Shown one piece after another: positions 56,450 to 64,000 of a stretch of 64,000 nucleotides of DNA. Below the pieces are notes generated by a model that saw only the letters and a program-made list of their open reading frames with translations, did not search any database and was not told where the DNA came from. How positions within the stretch are numbered: the first letter of the stretch is position 1; every line of letters begins with the position of its first letter. Origin of the DNA: Stutzerimonas stutzeri. Lineage in GTDB: Bacteria > Pseudomonadota > Gammaproteobacteria > Pseudomonadales > Pseudomonadaceae. Position numbers and translations under genes: made by a program. The stretch lies in the NCBI RefSeq assembly GCF_000219605.1, contig NC_015740.1:620001-684000 (forward strand), in the 5' to 3' direction.

Positions 56450-57721
56450 TCAGCTGGTCATGCGCCGCTGGAAGAGTTCGCGGAACACCGGATAGATGTC
56501 CGCGGCGCTCACCAGTTGCTGTTGGGCGAACGCATCGGAAAAGGCTTCGGCGACCTGATTGTATTCGTACCAGAGCGCCTGGTGTTCGCGCGGGGTGATT
56601 TCGACGTAGGTGAAGTACTGCACGAACGGCATGATCTGGTTGATCAGGATATCGCGGCACAGCGGCGAATCGTCGTTCCAGTTGTCGCCGTCGGAAGCTT
56701 GCGCGGCGTAGATGTTCCACTCGTTGGCCGGATAACGCTCGGCCATGATCTCCTGCATCATCTTCAGCGCGCTGGAAACGATGGTGCCGCCGGTTTCGCG
56801 CGAGTAGAAGAACTCTTCCTCGTCCACTTCCTTGGCGCTGGTGTGGTGGCGAATGAATACCACGTCGATCTTGTCGTAGTTCCGCTTGAGGAACAGGTAC
56901 AACAGGATGAAGAAGCGCTTGGCGATGTCCTTGGTGGACTGGGTCATCGAACCGGAAACGTCCATCAGGCAGAACATCACCGCCTTTGAGCTGGGGTTGG
57001 GATGCTTGACCAGCAGGTTGTACTTGAGATCGAAGGTGTCCAGAAATGGCACGCGGTTGATGCGCGCCTTGAGCCGTTCGATCTCTTCTTCGGCAGCCTT
57101 GATGTCGCCGAAATTGTGCGGCTCCTCCAGGCGCAGCCGTTCCAGCTCGGCCTTCAGCGCCCTGAGCTGGGCACGGCTGCTGCCCGATAGCGCAATGCGG
57201 CGGGCATGGGCTGAACGCAGGGTGCGGACGATGTTGATGCGCGACGGGTTGCCTTCGTTGGCGATGCCGGCGCGTACCGTCTTGAAGGTGTCCGTGCCGG
57301 TAAGGTGACGCTTGACCAGGTTGGGCAGCTCCAGGTCCTCGAACATGAAGTCGAGAAACTCCTCCTGGGTGATCTGAAAGACGAAGTCATCCATGCCTTC
57401 GCCGCTGTTGCTGGCCTGGCCTGCGCCTTGCCCTCCGCCGCCACCCTGCGGCCTTGGAATGCGCTCGCCGGCGACAAACTCCTTGTTGCCGGGGTGGACG
57501 ATGGTCTGGCGTCCGCCGCGGCCGTGGTGAAGTACCGGCTCATCGATGTCGCGTCCGGGGATGCTGATCTGTTCGCCGTGTTCCATGTCGGTGATGGAAC
57601 GACGGCCAACGGCTTCCTCCACCGCTTTCTTGATGTGCCCACGGTACCGCTGCAGGAAGCGCTGGCGGTTCACCGTGCTTTTGTTCTTGCCATTCAGGCG
57701 ACGGTCGATCACGTAGCTCAT
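56450..57721 (-). CDS. YeaH/YhbH family protein with VWA domain (DUF444)
   Basis: This 423-aa protein matches YeaH. A basic N-terminus ([19 protein letters not shown]) is followed by a Gly-rich linker (residues about 92-110) and a long helical region. The C-terminal von Willebrand A domain has the metal-ion-dependent adhesion site DVSGS at 254-258. Its partner YeaG/PrkA is an AAA+ protein. AAA-plus-VWA pairs often work as a remodelling machine, but no substrate is known. It lies between prkA and spoVR in one operon. Confidence 0.93.
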   Translation of the reverse strand: MSYVIDRRLNGKNKSTVNRQRFLQRYRGHIKKAVEEAVGRRSITDMEHGEQISIPGRDIDEPVLHHGRGGRQTIVHPGNKEFVAGERIPRPQGGGGGQGAGQASNSGEGMDDFVFQITQEEFLDFMFEDLELPNLVKRHLTGTDTFKTVRAGIANEGNPSRINIVRTLRSAHARRIALSGSSRAQLRALKAELERLRLEEPHNFGDIKAAEEEIERLKARINRVPFLDTFDLKYNLLVKHPNPSSKAVMFCLMDVSGSMTQSTKDIAKRFFILLYLFLKRNYDKIDVVFIRHHTSAKEVDEEEFFYSRETGGTIVSSALKMMQEIMAERYPANEWNIYAAQASDGDNWNDDSPLCRDILINQIMPFVQYFTYVEITPREHQALWYEYNQVAEAFSDAFAQQQLVSAADIYPVFRELFQRRMTS

Positions 57722-57755
57722 AGGCCCTCCGGGCTAGGCTGAAAAGCATAGACCC

Positions 57756-57789
57756 GAAGCCGGAAGCGGAGCGTTCCGTTCCCGGCTTC
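57756..57789 (-). other. Hairpin in the prkA-yeaH gap
   Basis: Arms GAAGCCGG and CCGGCTTC enclose further partly paired bases. It lacks a T-tract and lies in the 82-nt gap between prkA and yeaH, so it may be an mRNA processing or stability element. A neighbouring 14-mer (57790-57803) recurs at 62372. Confidence 0.55.
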
Positions 57790-57803
57790 AGGCTTCCAGC
57801 CGC

Positions 57804-59726
57804 TTACTGCGATTTACGCACCCGCAGATACCACTCGGAGAGCAGGCGAACCTGCTTCTCGGTATAGCCGCGCTCAACCATGCGCACGACGAAATCGTTG
57901 TGCTTCTTCTGGTCTTCCTTGCTGGCCTTGGCGTTGAAGCTGATGACCGGCAGCAGGTCCTCGGTGTTGGAGAACATCTTCTTCTCGATCACCACGCGCA
58001 GCTTCTCGTAGGACAGCCACGACGGGTTCTTGCCGTTGTTGTTGGCGCGGGCGCGCAGCACGAAGTTGACGATCTCGTTGCGGAAATCCTTCGGGTTGCT
58101 GATGCCGGCTGGCTTCTCGATCTTTTCCAGCTCCTCGTTGAGCGCCACGCGGTTGAGGATTTCGCCGGTCTCCGGATCGCGGTATTCCTGATCCTGAATC
58201 CAGAAGTCGGCGTACAGCACGTAGCGATCGAAGATGTTCTGCCCGTACTCGCTGTAAGACTCGAGGTAGGCGGTCTGGATCTCTTTGCCGATGAACTCGA
58301 TGTAGCGCGGCGCCAGGTACTCCTTGATGAAGCGCAGGTAGCGCTCGCGCACCTCGGCGGGGAACTGTTCCTGCTCGATCTGCTGCTCCAGCACGTAAAG
58401 CAGGTGCACCGGGTTGGCGGCGATCTCGTGGGGGTCGAAGTTGAACACCTTGGAAAGAATCTTGAAGGCGAAACGGGTGGAAAGTCCGTTCATGCCCTCG
58501 TCGACGCCAGCGGCATCGCGGTATTCCTGGATCGACTTGGCCTTGGGATCGGTGTCCTTGAGGTTCTCGCCGTCATAGACGCGCATCTTCGAATAGATGT
58601 TTGAGTTCTCTGGCTCCTTCAGGCGCGACAGCACCGAGAACTGCGCCAGCATCTTCAGCGTGTCCGGCGCGCAATGAGCTCTGGACAGCGAGCTGTTGGC
58701 CAGCAGCTTGTCGTAGATCTTGATCTCATCCGAGACGCGCAGGCAGTACGGCACCTTGACGATGTAGATGCGGTCGATGAAGGCCTCGTTGTTCTTGTTG
58801 TTGCGGAAGCTGTGCCACTCCGACTCGTTGGAGTGGGCCAGCAGGATGCCGCTGTAGGGAATCGCGCCCAGGCCCTCGGTGCTGTTGTAGTTGCCCTCCT
58901 GAGTCGCGGTCAGCAGCGGGTGCAAGACCTTGATCGGCGCCTTGAACATCTCGACGAATTCCATAAGGCCCTGGTTGGCCCGGCACAGCGCGCCCGAGTA
59001 GCTGTAGGCGTCGGCATCGTTCTGCGGGAATTCCTCGAGCTTGCGGATATCCACCTTGCCCACCAGCGAAGAGATGTCCTGGTTGTTCTCGTCACCCGGC
59101 TCGGTCTTGGCCACGGCGATCTGGTTGAGGATCGACGGGTAGAGCTTGACCACGCGGAACTTGGAAATGTCGCCGCCGAATTCCTGCAGGCGCTTGGTCG
59201 CCCAGGGCGACATGATCGAGTTCAGGTAGCGCGGCGGGATGCCGTAGTCCTCCTCGAGGATCTGCGCGTCCTCCACCGGGTTGAACAGCCCCAACGGCGA
59301 TTCGAAGACCGGCGAGCCCTTGATGGCGTAGAAGGGCACGCGTTCCATCAGTTGCTTGAGCTTTTCGGCTAGCGACGACTTGCCGCCGCCCACCGGGCCG
59401 AGGAGATACAGGATCTGCTTCTTCTCTTCCAGGCCCTGCGCGGCGTGGCGGAAGTAGGAGACGATCTGGTCGATGCATTCCTCCATGCCATGGAAATCCT
59501 CGAAGGCCGGATAACGGCGGATCACCTTGTTGGAGAAGATGCGCGACAGTCGTGGGTCGGTGGAAGTGTCCACCAGTTCGGGCTCGCCGATCGCCATCAG
59601 CAGGCGCTCGGCCGCGCTGGCGTAGGTTCGTGGGTCCGCCTTGCACAGATCGAGGTATTCCTGGAGTGAATATTCCTCCTGGCGGGTCGCTTCGAAACGT
59701 TGCTGGAAGTGGCTGAAAATGCTCAT
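57804..59726 (-). CDS. PrkA-family serine kinase/AAA+ protein (YeaG-like)
   Basis: This 640-aa protein has the PrkA AAA+ domain with Walker A GPVGGGKSS (110-118). The C-terminal PrkA kinase-related domain (about 400-640) includes VLRARANNNGKNPSWL. Homologues such as YeaG phosphorylate Ser/Thr and act in adaptation to nutrient stress and stationary phase. It is the first gene of the prkA-yeaH-spoVR operon. A candidate promoter lies 159 nt upstream (59885-59911). Length matches the family (about 640 aa). Confidence 0.95.
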   Translation of the reverse strand: MSIFSHFQQRFEATRQEEYSLQEYLDLCKADPRTYASAAERLLMAIGEPELVDTSTDPRLSRIFSNKVIRRYPAFEDFHGMEECIDQIVSYFRHAAQGLEEKKQILYLLGPVGGGKSSLAEKLKQLMERVPFYAIKGSPVFESPLGLFNPVEDAQILEEDYGIPPRYLNSIMSPWATKRLQEFGGDISKFRVVKLYPSILNQIAVAKTEPGDENNQDISSLVGKVDIRKLEEFPQNDADAYSYSGALCRANQGLMEFVEMFKAPIKVLHPLLTATQEGNYNSTEGLGAIPYSGILLAHSNESEWHSFRNNKNNEAFIDRIYIVKVPYCLRVSDEIKIYDKLLANSSLSRAHCAPDTLKMLAQFSVLSRLKEPENSNIYSKMRVYDGENLKDTDPKAKSIQEYRDAAGVDEGMNGLSTRFAFKILSKVFNFDPHEIAANPVHLLYVLEQQIEQEQFPAEVRERYLRFIKEYLAPRYIEFIGKEIQTAYLESYSEYGQNIFDRYVLYADFWIQDQEYRDPETGEILNRVALNEELEKIEKPAGISNPKDFRNEIVNFVLRARANNNGKNPSWLSYEKLRVVIEKKMFSNTEDLLPVISFNAKASKEDQKKHNDFVVRMVERGYTEKQVRLLSEWYLRVRKSQ

Positions 59727-59997
59727 GACTTCACCTCGATCGATGCACGAATAGGCGCGTCATCAGGCACTCTGGAGCACGGCCGAAGTGGCGGCCAGTG
59801 GAGTTCCCCCGAACACCTAATGGTCGAAACCCTGAATTCCGTCAGCCGTTTCCCGGCTTCGTTTATTTGGATGGCCTGAACTCAAGGATAGTTCGGATTC
59901 GGCAAGGTCAAGGTGCGCGAGGGGTTTTCGGCGCTGCCGTTCGGCTGACAACAGCGTCTGGGCCGCGGATGACGCGGCGTTGAGGCGAAATAATTTT
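59727..59997. other. Intergenic region between glpE and prkA
   Basis: No gene is credible in these 271 nt. They hold a candidate prkA promoter (59885-59911) and a GCCGCG-N5-CGCGGC dyad (59961-59977) just past glpE with no T-tract. The 59820-59890 part is less GC-rich than its flanks. Confidence 0.5.
59885..59911 (-). promoter_or_regulatory. Candidate promoter of prkA-yeaH-spoVR
   Basis: On the minus strand TTGACC (59906-59911) and TATCCT (59885-59890) are 15 bp apart. The overlapping CTATCCT resembles the CTATACT extended -10 favoured by sigma-S. Confidence 0.35.
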
Positions 59998-60327
59998 TTA
60001 CTGTTGTTCGTCGTGCTCGACGTCGCTGGGGTAGGTATGGCGCCAGAGCTCGAAGCCACCGTCGAGGCTGTAGACCTCGGAGAAGCCCTGGTTGACCAGA
60101 TAGGCTGCGGCGCTCTGGCTGGAGTGGCCGTGATAGCAGGTAACGATCAGCGGATGGTCGAGGTCGGCCGCAGCGATGAAGTCCGGCAGCGAATGGTTGT
60201 CCAGGTGCCGCGAGCCGCTGATATGGCCGTTGGCGAAGCTGTGCGGGTCGCGGATATCGACGATGACCGCGCCTGCATTGCGCATGGCGTGGGCCTGTTC
60301 CGGCGGGATGCGTTTGAAGTCGGTCAT
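59998..60327 (-). CDS. glpE: Thiosulfate sulfurtransferase GlpE (single-domain rhodanese)
   Basis: GlpE transfers sulfane sulfur from thiosulfate to cyanide or thiols. The 109-aa rhodanese has the active-site loop CYHGHSS, close to E. coli GlpE, and the [15 protein letters not shown] and [10 protein letters not shown] segments. Its ATG overlaps the apaH stop (ATGA), so it is the last gene of the surA-pdxA-ksgA-apaG-apaH-glpE series. Confidence 0.93.
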   Translation of the reverse strand: MTDFKRIPPEQAHAMRNAGAVIVDIRDPHSFANGHISGSRHLDNHSLPDFIAAADLDHPLIVTCYHGHSSQSAAAYLVNQGFSEVYSLDGGFELWRHTYPSDVEHDEQQ

Positions 60328-61151
60328 GCGGGTTTCCCGTGTTCGCATTCGCAGCGATGCATTTCGCCGCTGTCGAGGTTCATCAGGGTCATGGCGTTGC
60401 CCCAGACGCAGCCGGTGTCCAGCGCGAAGACGTTCGGCTCGTCGCACTGGCCTTCCAGTGCGGCCCAGTGGCCGAAGATCAGCTTGACGTTGCGGGTCTT
60501 GCGGCTGGCGTGACTGAACCAGGGCGCGTAGCCGGCTGGCGCGCTGTCGGCACCTTCCTTGGCGTCCAGGTCGAGCGTGCCGTCGGCCTTGCAGAAGCGC
60601 ATGCGGGTGAAGTAGTTCGTGATCAGGCGCAGGCGCGGCACTCCGTGCAGCTCCTTGTTCCACTTCGCCGGCTGGTTGCCATACATGCCGTCGAGGAAGG
60701 GCAGCAGCAATGCGTCGTCCTGCAGCGCCTGCTCAACCTCGGCGGCGCGGCGCAGGGCCTTTTCCAGCGACCACTGCGGCGGGATGCCGGCGTGCACCAT
60801 GGCGGTATGCCGCTCGGCGTCATGGTGAATGAGTTTCTGCTGGCGCAACCAGTCGATCAGGTCGGTGCGATCCGGAGCGTCGAGGATCGCCTGCAGGGTG
60901 TCGGACTTGCGCATGCGCTCGATGTTATGGGCCACCGCCAGCAGGTGCAGGTCGTGGTTGCCCAGCACGGTGATCGCGGAGGATTCGAGGTCGCGCACGA
61001 AACGCAGGGCTTCCAGCGACTGCGGGCCGCGGTTGACCAGATCACCGGCCAGCCACAGACAATCCCGCGAGGGGCTGAAGTCGACCCGCTCCAGAAGGCA
61101 GGTCAGGGGTTCGAGGCAACCCTGCAGGTCGCCGACGGCATAGGTCGTCAA
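60324..61151 (-). CDS. apaH: Bis(5'-nucleosyl)-tetraphosphatase, symmetrical
   Basis: ApaH hydrolyses Ap4A to two ADP and also decaps Np4-capped RNA. The 275-aa metallophosphatase has [34 protein letters not shown] and [10 protein letters not shown]. Translation seems to start at TTG 61151, which overlaps the apaG stop (TTGA). No ATG or GTG near the conserved [10 protein letters not shown] exists. It overlaps glpE by 4 nt at its 3' end. Confidence 0.94.
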   Translation of the reverse strand: MTTYAVGDLQGCLEPLTCLLERVDFSPSRDCLWLAGDLVNRGPQSLEALRFVRDLESSAITVLGNHDLHLLAVAHNIERMRKSDTLQAILDAPDRTDLIDWLRQQKLIHHDAERHTAMVHAGIPPQWSLEKALRRAAEVEQALQDDALLLPFLDGMYGNQPAKWNKELHGVPRLRLITNYFTRMRFCKADGTLDLDAKEGADSAPAGYAPWFSHASRKTRNVKLIFGHWAALEGQCDEPNVFALDTGCVWGNAMTLMNLDSGEMHRCECEHGKPA

Positions 61152-61531
61152 TGCAATGCTCCGGGTACGGCAAGGCGGAACGGTGCGATGACGGCATCGA
61201 AGCTGTGACCGTCCTCGGCCACCATCTGATAGCTGCCCTGCATGCTGCCGACACAGGTCGGCAGCAACGTTCCGCTGGTGTAGACGTGGTGCTCGCCCGG
61301 TGCGATCAACGGTTGTTCGCCGATGACGCCGGCGCCACGCACTTCCTGCACGTGGCCGTCGCCGTCGGTGATGATCCAGTGTCGCGACAGCAGCTGCGCC
61401 GCCACCTCGCCTTTGTTCTCGATGGTTACGGTGTAGGCAAAGGCATAGCGGTTTTGTTCCGGCTCGGATTGCGCGGCCAGATAGCGGGGCGTGACGCTGA
61501 CGTCGATGCGGTAGCGTGGGTCTTCGGTCAT
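61148..61531 (-). CDS. apaG: ApaG (Co2+/Mg2+ efflux-associated) protein
   Basis: This 127-aa fibronectin-III-like protein has [34 protein letters not shown] and the nucleotide-binding-like [15 protein letters not shown]. Its function is not firmly known. It sits between ksgA and apaH as in most gammaproteobacteria, overlapping apaH by 4 nt and lying 33 nt from ksgA. Confidence 0.95.
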   Translation of the reverse strand: MTEDPRYRIDVSVTPRYLAAQSEPEQNRYAFAYTVTIENKGEVAAQLLSRHWIITDGDGHVQEVRGAGVIGEQPLIAPGEHHVYTSGTLLPTCVGSMQGSYQMVAEDGHSFDAVIAPFRLAVPGALH

Positions 61532-61564
61532 GGTCAGCTCGCGGGAGGCGCCAGGGCGGATGCG

Positions 61565-62359
61565 CTAGCTGCGCTCGGTCAGTTGATCGGAAAGGCGGAC
61601 GAAGGCCGCCAGGTCCAGCTGTTCGGGGCGCAGACTGCCATCTACGCCCGCTGCCTCGATGGCTTCGGCATCCAGCAGGCCCTTGAGGGTGTTGCGCAGG
61701 GTCTTGCGCCGTTGATTGAACGCCTCGCGAACGACGCGCTCGAGCTGGCGGTGATCGCGCGCCGGATGAGGCAGCGTCTCGTGCGGCACCAGGCGAACGA
61801 TCGCCGAATCGACCTTCGGTGCCGGGTTGAAGGCACCCGGGCCGACGTTGAACAGATGCTCCACCCGGCAGTGATACTGCACCATGATCGACAGCCGCCC
61901 CCAATCACCGCCGCCAGGTTGCGCGGCCAGCCGCTCGACCACTTCCTTCTGCAGCATGAAGTGCATGTCACGGATCAGCTGTGCGTGTTCGAGCAGGTGG
62001 AAGATCAGCGGGGTCGAGATGTTGTAGGGCAGGTTGCCGACGATGCGCAGGCTGGCCGGCTCCTGGCTGAGCCGGCTGAAGTCGAACTTCAGGGCGTCGC
62101 CCTGGTTCAGGTTGAAGTTCTCGCGCCCGGCGAACTTGGCCTGAAGGATGGGGATCAGGTCCAGGTCGAGCTCGACGACATCCAGCTGGGCGCCGCTGTC
62201 GAGCAGCCCTTCGGTGAGGGCACCCTGCCCGGGACCGATCTCCACCAGTCGCTCACCCGGCTTAGCGTGGATCGCCCGCAGAATGCGGTGGATCACGCCG
62301 GCGTCGTGCAGGAAGTTCTGGCCGAAGCGTTTGCGCGCGCGGTGTTGGTAGTCGGACAT
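61565..62359 (-). CDS. ksgA: 16S rRNA (adenine1518/1519-N6) dimethyltransferase
   Basis: KsgA dimethylates two adjacent adenines near the 3' end of 16S rRNA late in 30S assembly. The 264-aa protein has [13 protein letters not shown], the SAM motif [15 protein letters not shown] and the catalytic NLPYNIS. ATG 62359 gives the conserved N-terminus [15 protein letters not shown]. The frame is open upstream but without family similarity. apaG follows. pdxA is upstream, separated by 133 nt with a repeat-like motif. Confidence 0.96.
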   Translation of the reverse strand: MSDYQHRARKRFGQNFLHDAGVIHRILRAIHAKPGERLVEIGPGQGALTEGLLDSGAQLDVVELDLDLIPILQAKFAGRENFNLNQGDALKFDFSRLSQEPASLRIVGNLPYNISTPLIFHLLEHAQLIRDMHFMLQKEVVERLAAQPGGGDWGRLSIMVQYHCRVEHLFNVGPGAFNPAPKVDSAIVRLVPHETLPHPARDHRQLERVVREAFNQRRKTLRNTLKGLLDAEAIEAAGVDGSLRPEQLDLAAFVRLSDQLTERS

Positions 62360-62492
62360 GAAGGCAGCTCCAGGCTTCAAGCCGCAAGCGTCAAGCAAGA
62401 GCGTAAAGCGAAAAATGAAAGGAGCGAAGCTTACCAGCTGAGTCGCCGGGCCGGCACCCATTGCGAGACGGATGCCGGGGTGGACCGGCTTC

Positions 62493-63482
62493 CTAAGCGA
62501 CGCCCGACATCTGGTAGGCCGTTTCCAGCGCGACCTGCAGGCTGCCGATGTCGACGCGGCCGGTCCCGGCCAGGTCCAGGGCGGTGCCGTGGTCCACCGA
62601 GGTGCGTACGATCGGCAGGCCGAGGGTGACGTTGACCGCTGCGCCGAAGCCCTTGTACTTGAGCACCGGCAGGCCCTGATCGTGATACATCGCCAGCACT
62701 GCATCGCAGTGTTCGAGGTGCTTGGGGGTGAACAACGTGTCGGCGGGCAGTGGGCCGATCAGCTCGATGCCCTCCTCGCGCAGACCCGCCAGCGTCGGCT
62801 CGATGACTTCGATTTCCTCGCGCCCCAGGTGGCCGCCTTCCCCGGCATGGGGATTCAGGCCACAGACCAGAATGCGCGGGCGGGCGATGCCGAACTTGCT
62901 CACCAGGTCCGCGTGCAGGACGCGCGTGACCCGCTGCAGACGCTCGGCGGTGATCGCATCGGCGACATCCCTGAGCGGCAGGTGGGTGGTCACCAGCGCC
63001 ACACGCAGGCCGCGCGTGGCGAGCATCATCACCACCTGTTCGGTGTGGGTCAGCTCGGCGAGAAATTCGGTGTGTCCCGAGAAGGGAATGCCGGCTTCGT
63101 TGATCACGCCCTTGTGCACCGGGGCGGTAATCATGCCGGCGAAACTGCCGTCCAGGCAGCCGCGCCCGGCGCGGGTCAACGTCTCCAGTACATAGTGAGC
63201 GTTGCGCGGGTCGAGCTGGCCTGCCGTCACCGCTGTGGCGAGCGGTGTGTCCCAGACGTACAGACAGTTGGCTGGCGCGGGCTCGCCGGGCCAGTCCTGC
63301 GGTCCGGCATCGCGTAGTTCGATGCTCAGCCCCAGCTGTTCGGCGCGCTGGGCCAGCAGCGCGCGGCTGGCGATGGCCACCAATGGCCGCGGTTGCGCCT
63401 GGCGTGCCAGCAACAGGCACAGATCCGGGCCGATGCCGGCCGGTTCGCCGGGCGTCAGAACGAAGGGGCGGGACGTGGGCAT
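62493..63482 (-). CDS. pdxA: 4-hydroxythreonine-4-phosphate dehydrogenase
   Basis: PdxA oxidises 4-phosphohydroxy-threonine in pyridoxal phosphate synthesis. The 329-aa protein has [13 protein letters not shown], the metal-binding His sites in [22 protein letters not shown] and [14 protein letters not shown], and the C-terminal [13 protein letters not shown]. Position between surA and ksgA is the usual gammaproteobacterial order. Confidence 0.96.
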   Translation of the reverse strand: MPTSRPFVLTPGEPAGIGPDLCLLLARQAQPRPLVAIASRALLAQRAEQLGLSIELRDAGPQDWPGEPAPANCLYVWDTPLATAVTAGQLDPRNAHYVLETLTRAGRGCLDGSFAGMITAPVHKGVINEAGIPFSGHTEFLAELTHTEQVVMMLATRGLRVALVTTHLPLRDVADAITAERLQRVTRVLHADLVSKFGIARPRILVCGLNPHAGEGGHLGREEIEVIEPTLAGLREEGIELIGPLPADTLFTPKHLEHCDAVLAMYHDQGLPVLKYKGFGAAVNVTLGLPIVRTSVDHGTALDLAGTGRVDIGSLQVALETAYQMSGVA

Positions 63483-63524
63483 CGAGATTCTCCGCTAGGC
63501 ATCGGGCGGTGATCCGCCGGAAAT

Positions 63525-63560
63525 GAAAACGGGGTGGCGACCCTTCGGCCATCACCCCGC
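63525..63560 (-). terminator. Terminator-like hairpin between surA and pdxA
   Basis: Arms CGGGGTG and CACCCCG enclose a partly paired 16-nt loop, followed by TTTT on the minus strand. It may reduce read-through from surA into pdxA. Confidence 0.6.
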
Positions 63561-63591
63561 ATTGCTGTTGCGTGTAGTTACAGCGTGCAGC

Positions 63592-64000
63592 TTAGAGCTT
63601 GACCTCGACGTAGGCCTCGTCACGGATCTGGCGCAGCCAGGCCTGCAGCTCTTCATCGTACTTGCGGTTGCGCAGCAGGCTCAGCGCCTGTTGCTCGCGG
63701 AACTGCTCGCTGGCATCGGTGGCGCGGCGGCCGAGCACCTCGAGGATGTGCCAACCATAGGGCGACTTGAATACCTGGGACAGCTCGCCACTGGGGGTGT
63801 TGGCCATGACTTCACGGAACTCGGGCACCAGCGAGGCCGGATCGATCCAGTTCAGGTCGCCACCGTTGAGAGCCGAACCCGGGTCCTCGGATAAGCTCCT
63901 GGCCAGCTGAGCGAAATCTTCGCCGGCATTGATGCGGTCACGCAGACGCTGCACCAGCAGTCGGGCTTCTTCGTCGCTGCGGATCGCGCTGGGCTTGATC
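63592..64000 (-). CDS. surA: Periplasmic chaperone/peptidyl-prolyl isomerase SurA, truncated by window edge
   Basis: Only the C-terminal 135 or so residues are present and the start lies beyond the right edge. They cover the end of a parvulin (PpiC) domain: GEDFAQLARSLSEDPGSALNGGDLNWI and QVFKSPYGWHILEV, the typical parvulin strand-loop. A basic C-terminal helix (REQQALSLLRNRKYDEEL) follows. SurA folds outer-membrane proteins in the periplasm. Gene order with pdxA and ksgA supports the call. Confidence 0.92.
   Translation of the reverse strand, partial: IKPSAIRSDEEARLLVQRLRDRINAGEDFAQLARSLSEDPGSALNGGDLNWIDPASLVPEFREVMANTPSGELSQVFKSPYGWHILEVLGRRATDASEQFREQQALSLLRNRKYDEELQAWLRQIRDEAYVEVKL

Noticed and set aside
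59798..59983. 61-residue open frame in the glpE-prkA gap
   Set aside because: No ribosome-binding site, no family resemblance and a region that more plausibly holds the prkA promoter.

Overview
The window is chromosomal core DNA from a gammaproteobacterium of the genus Pseudomonas in the broad sense. The best fit is the P. stutzeri group (Stutzerimonas). The DNA is GC-rich. The pilMNOPQ-aroKB, gltBD-hemE, rpsU/dnaG/rpoD and surA-pdxA-ksgA-apaGH clusters are arranged as in pseudomonads, and the HemB is of the Mg-dependent pseudomonad type. The species assignment is inference from recalled family sequences and gene order. No search was run.

Layout. 1-14.1 kb: a LysE exporter fragment, a YaiI protein, an MHYT-GGDEF-EAL c-di-GMP protein, a thioesterase, elbB, hemB-ppk1, convergent ppx, trxA, rho, ubiD and a ferredoxin-type reductase. 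14.1-21.5 kb: a SPOR protein with argS and priA on the minus strand, then rpmE, a secreted nuclease and malic enzyme. 21.6-39.8 kb: ponA (PBP1A), divergent from pilMNOPQ-aroK-aroB and a DamX-like SPOR ATPase, then gltB-gltD and hemE. 39.8-46.2 kb: an MFS/LysR divergent pair, a small unknown protein, trxC, metY and an SLC13 permease. 46.4-51 kb: tRNA-Ile2(CAU) and the macromolecular synthesis operon rpsU-dnaG-rpoD. 51-64 kb: tsaD, plsY, folB-folK, cca, the stress module prkA(yeaG)-yeaH-spoVR, and surA-pdxA-ksgA-apaG-apaH-glpE. surA runs off the right end and the LysE gene off the left end.

How the genes work together. Most are housekeeping: haem synthesis (hemB, hemE), polyphosphate turnover (ppk, ppx), transcription (rho, rpoD), replication priming (dnaG, priA), translation and tRNA/rRNA modification (argS, tsaD, cca, ksgA, rpmE, rpsU), glutamate synthesis (gltBD), shikimate pathway (aroKB), folate (folBK), ubiquinone (ubiD), B6 (pdxA), cell wall (ponA) and division (two SPOR proteins), and type IV pilus assembly. 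Short intergenic spaces and ATGA-type overlaps define the operons. Many units end in a clear Rho-independent terminator.

I found no integrase, transposase, IS element, CRISPR array, prophage or obvious defence locus, and no convincing undescribed multigene system. The observations that deserve follow-up are regulatory or protein-level: a perfect 13-bp inverted repeat around a candidate trxC promoter, loss of the HD motif in Cca, an AT-rich ponA/pilM interval with DnaA-box-like 9-mers, a pyrimidine-rich rho leader without a Shine-Dalgarno sequence, paired dyads between the MFS and LysR genes, and a hexanucleotide repeat inside the DamX-like gene.
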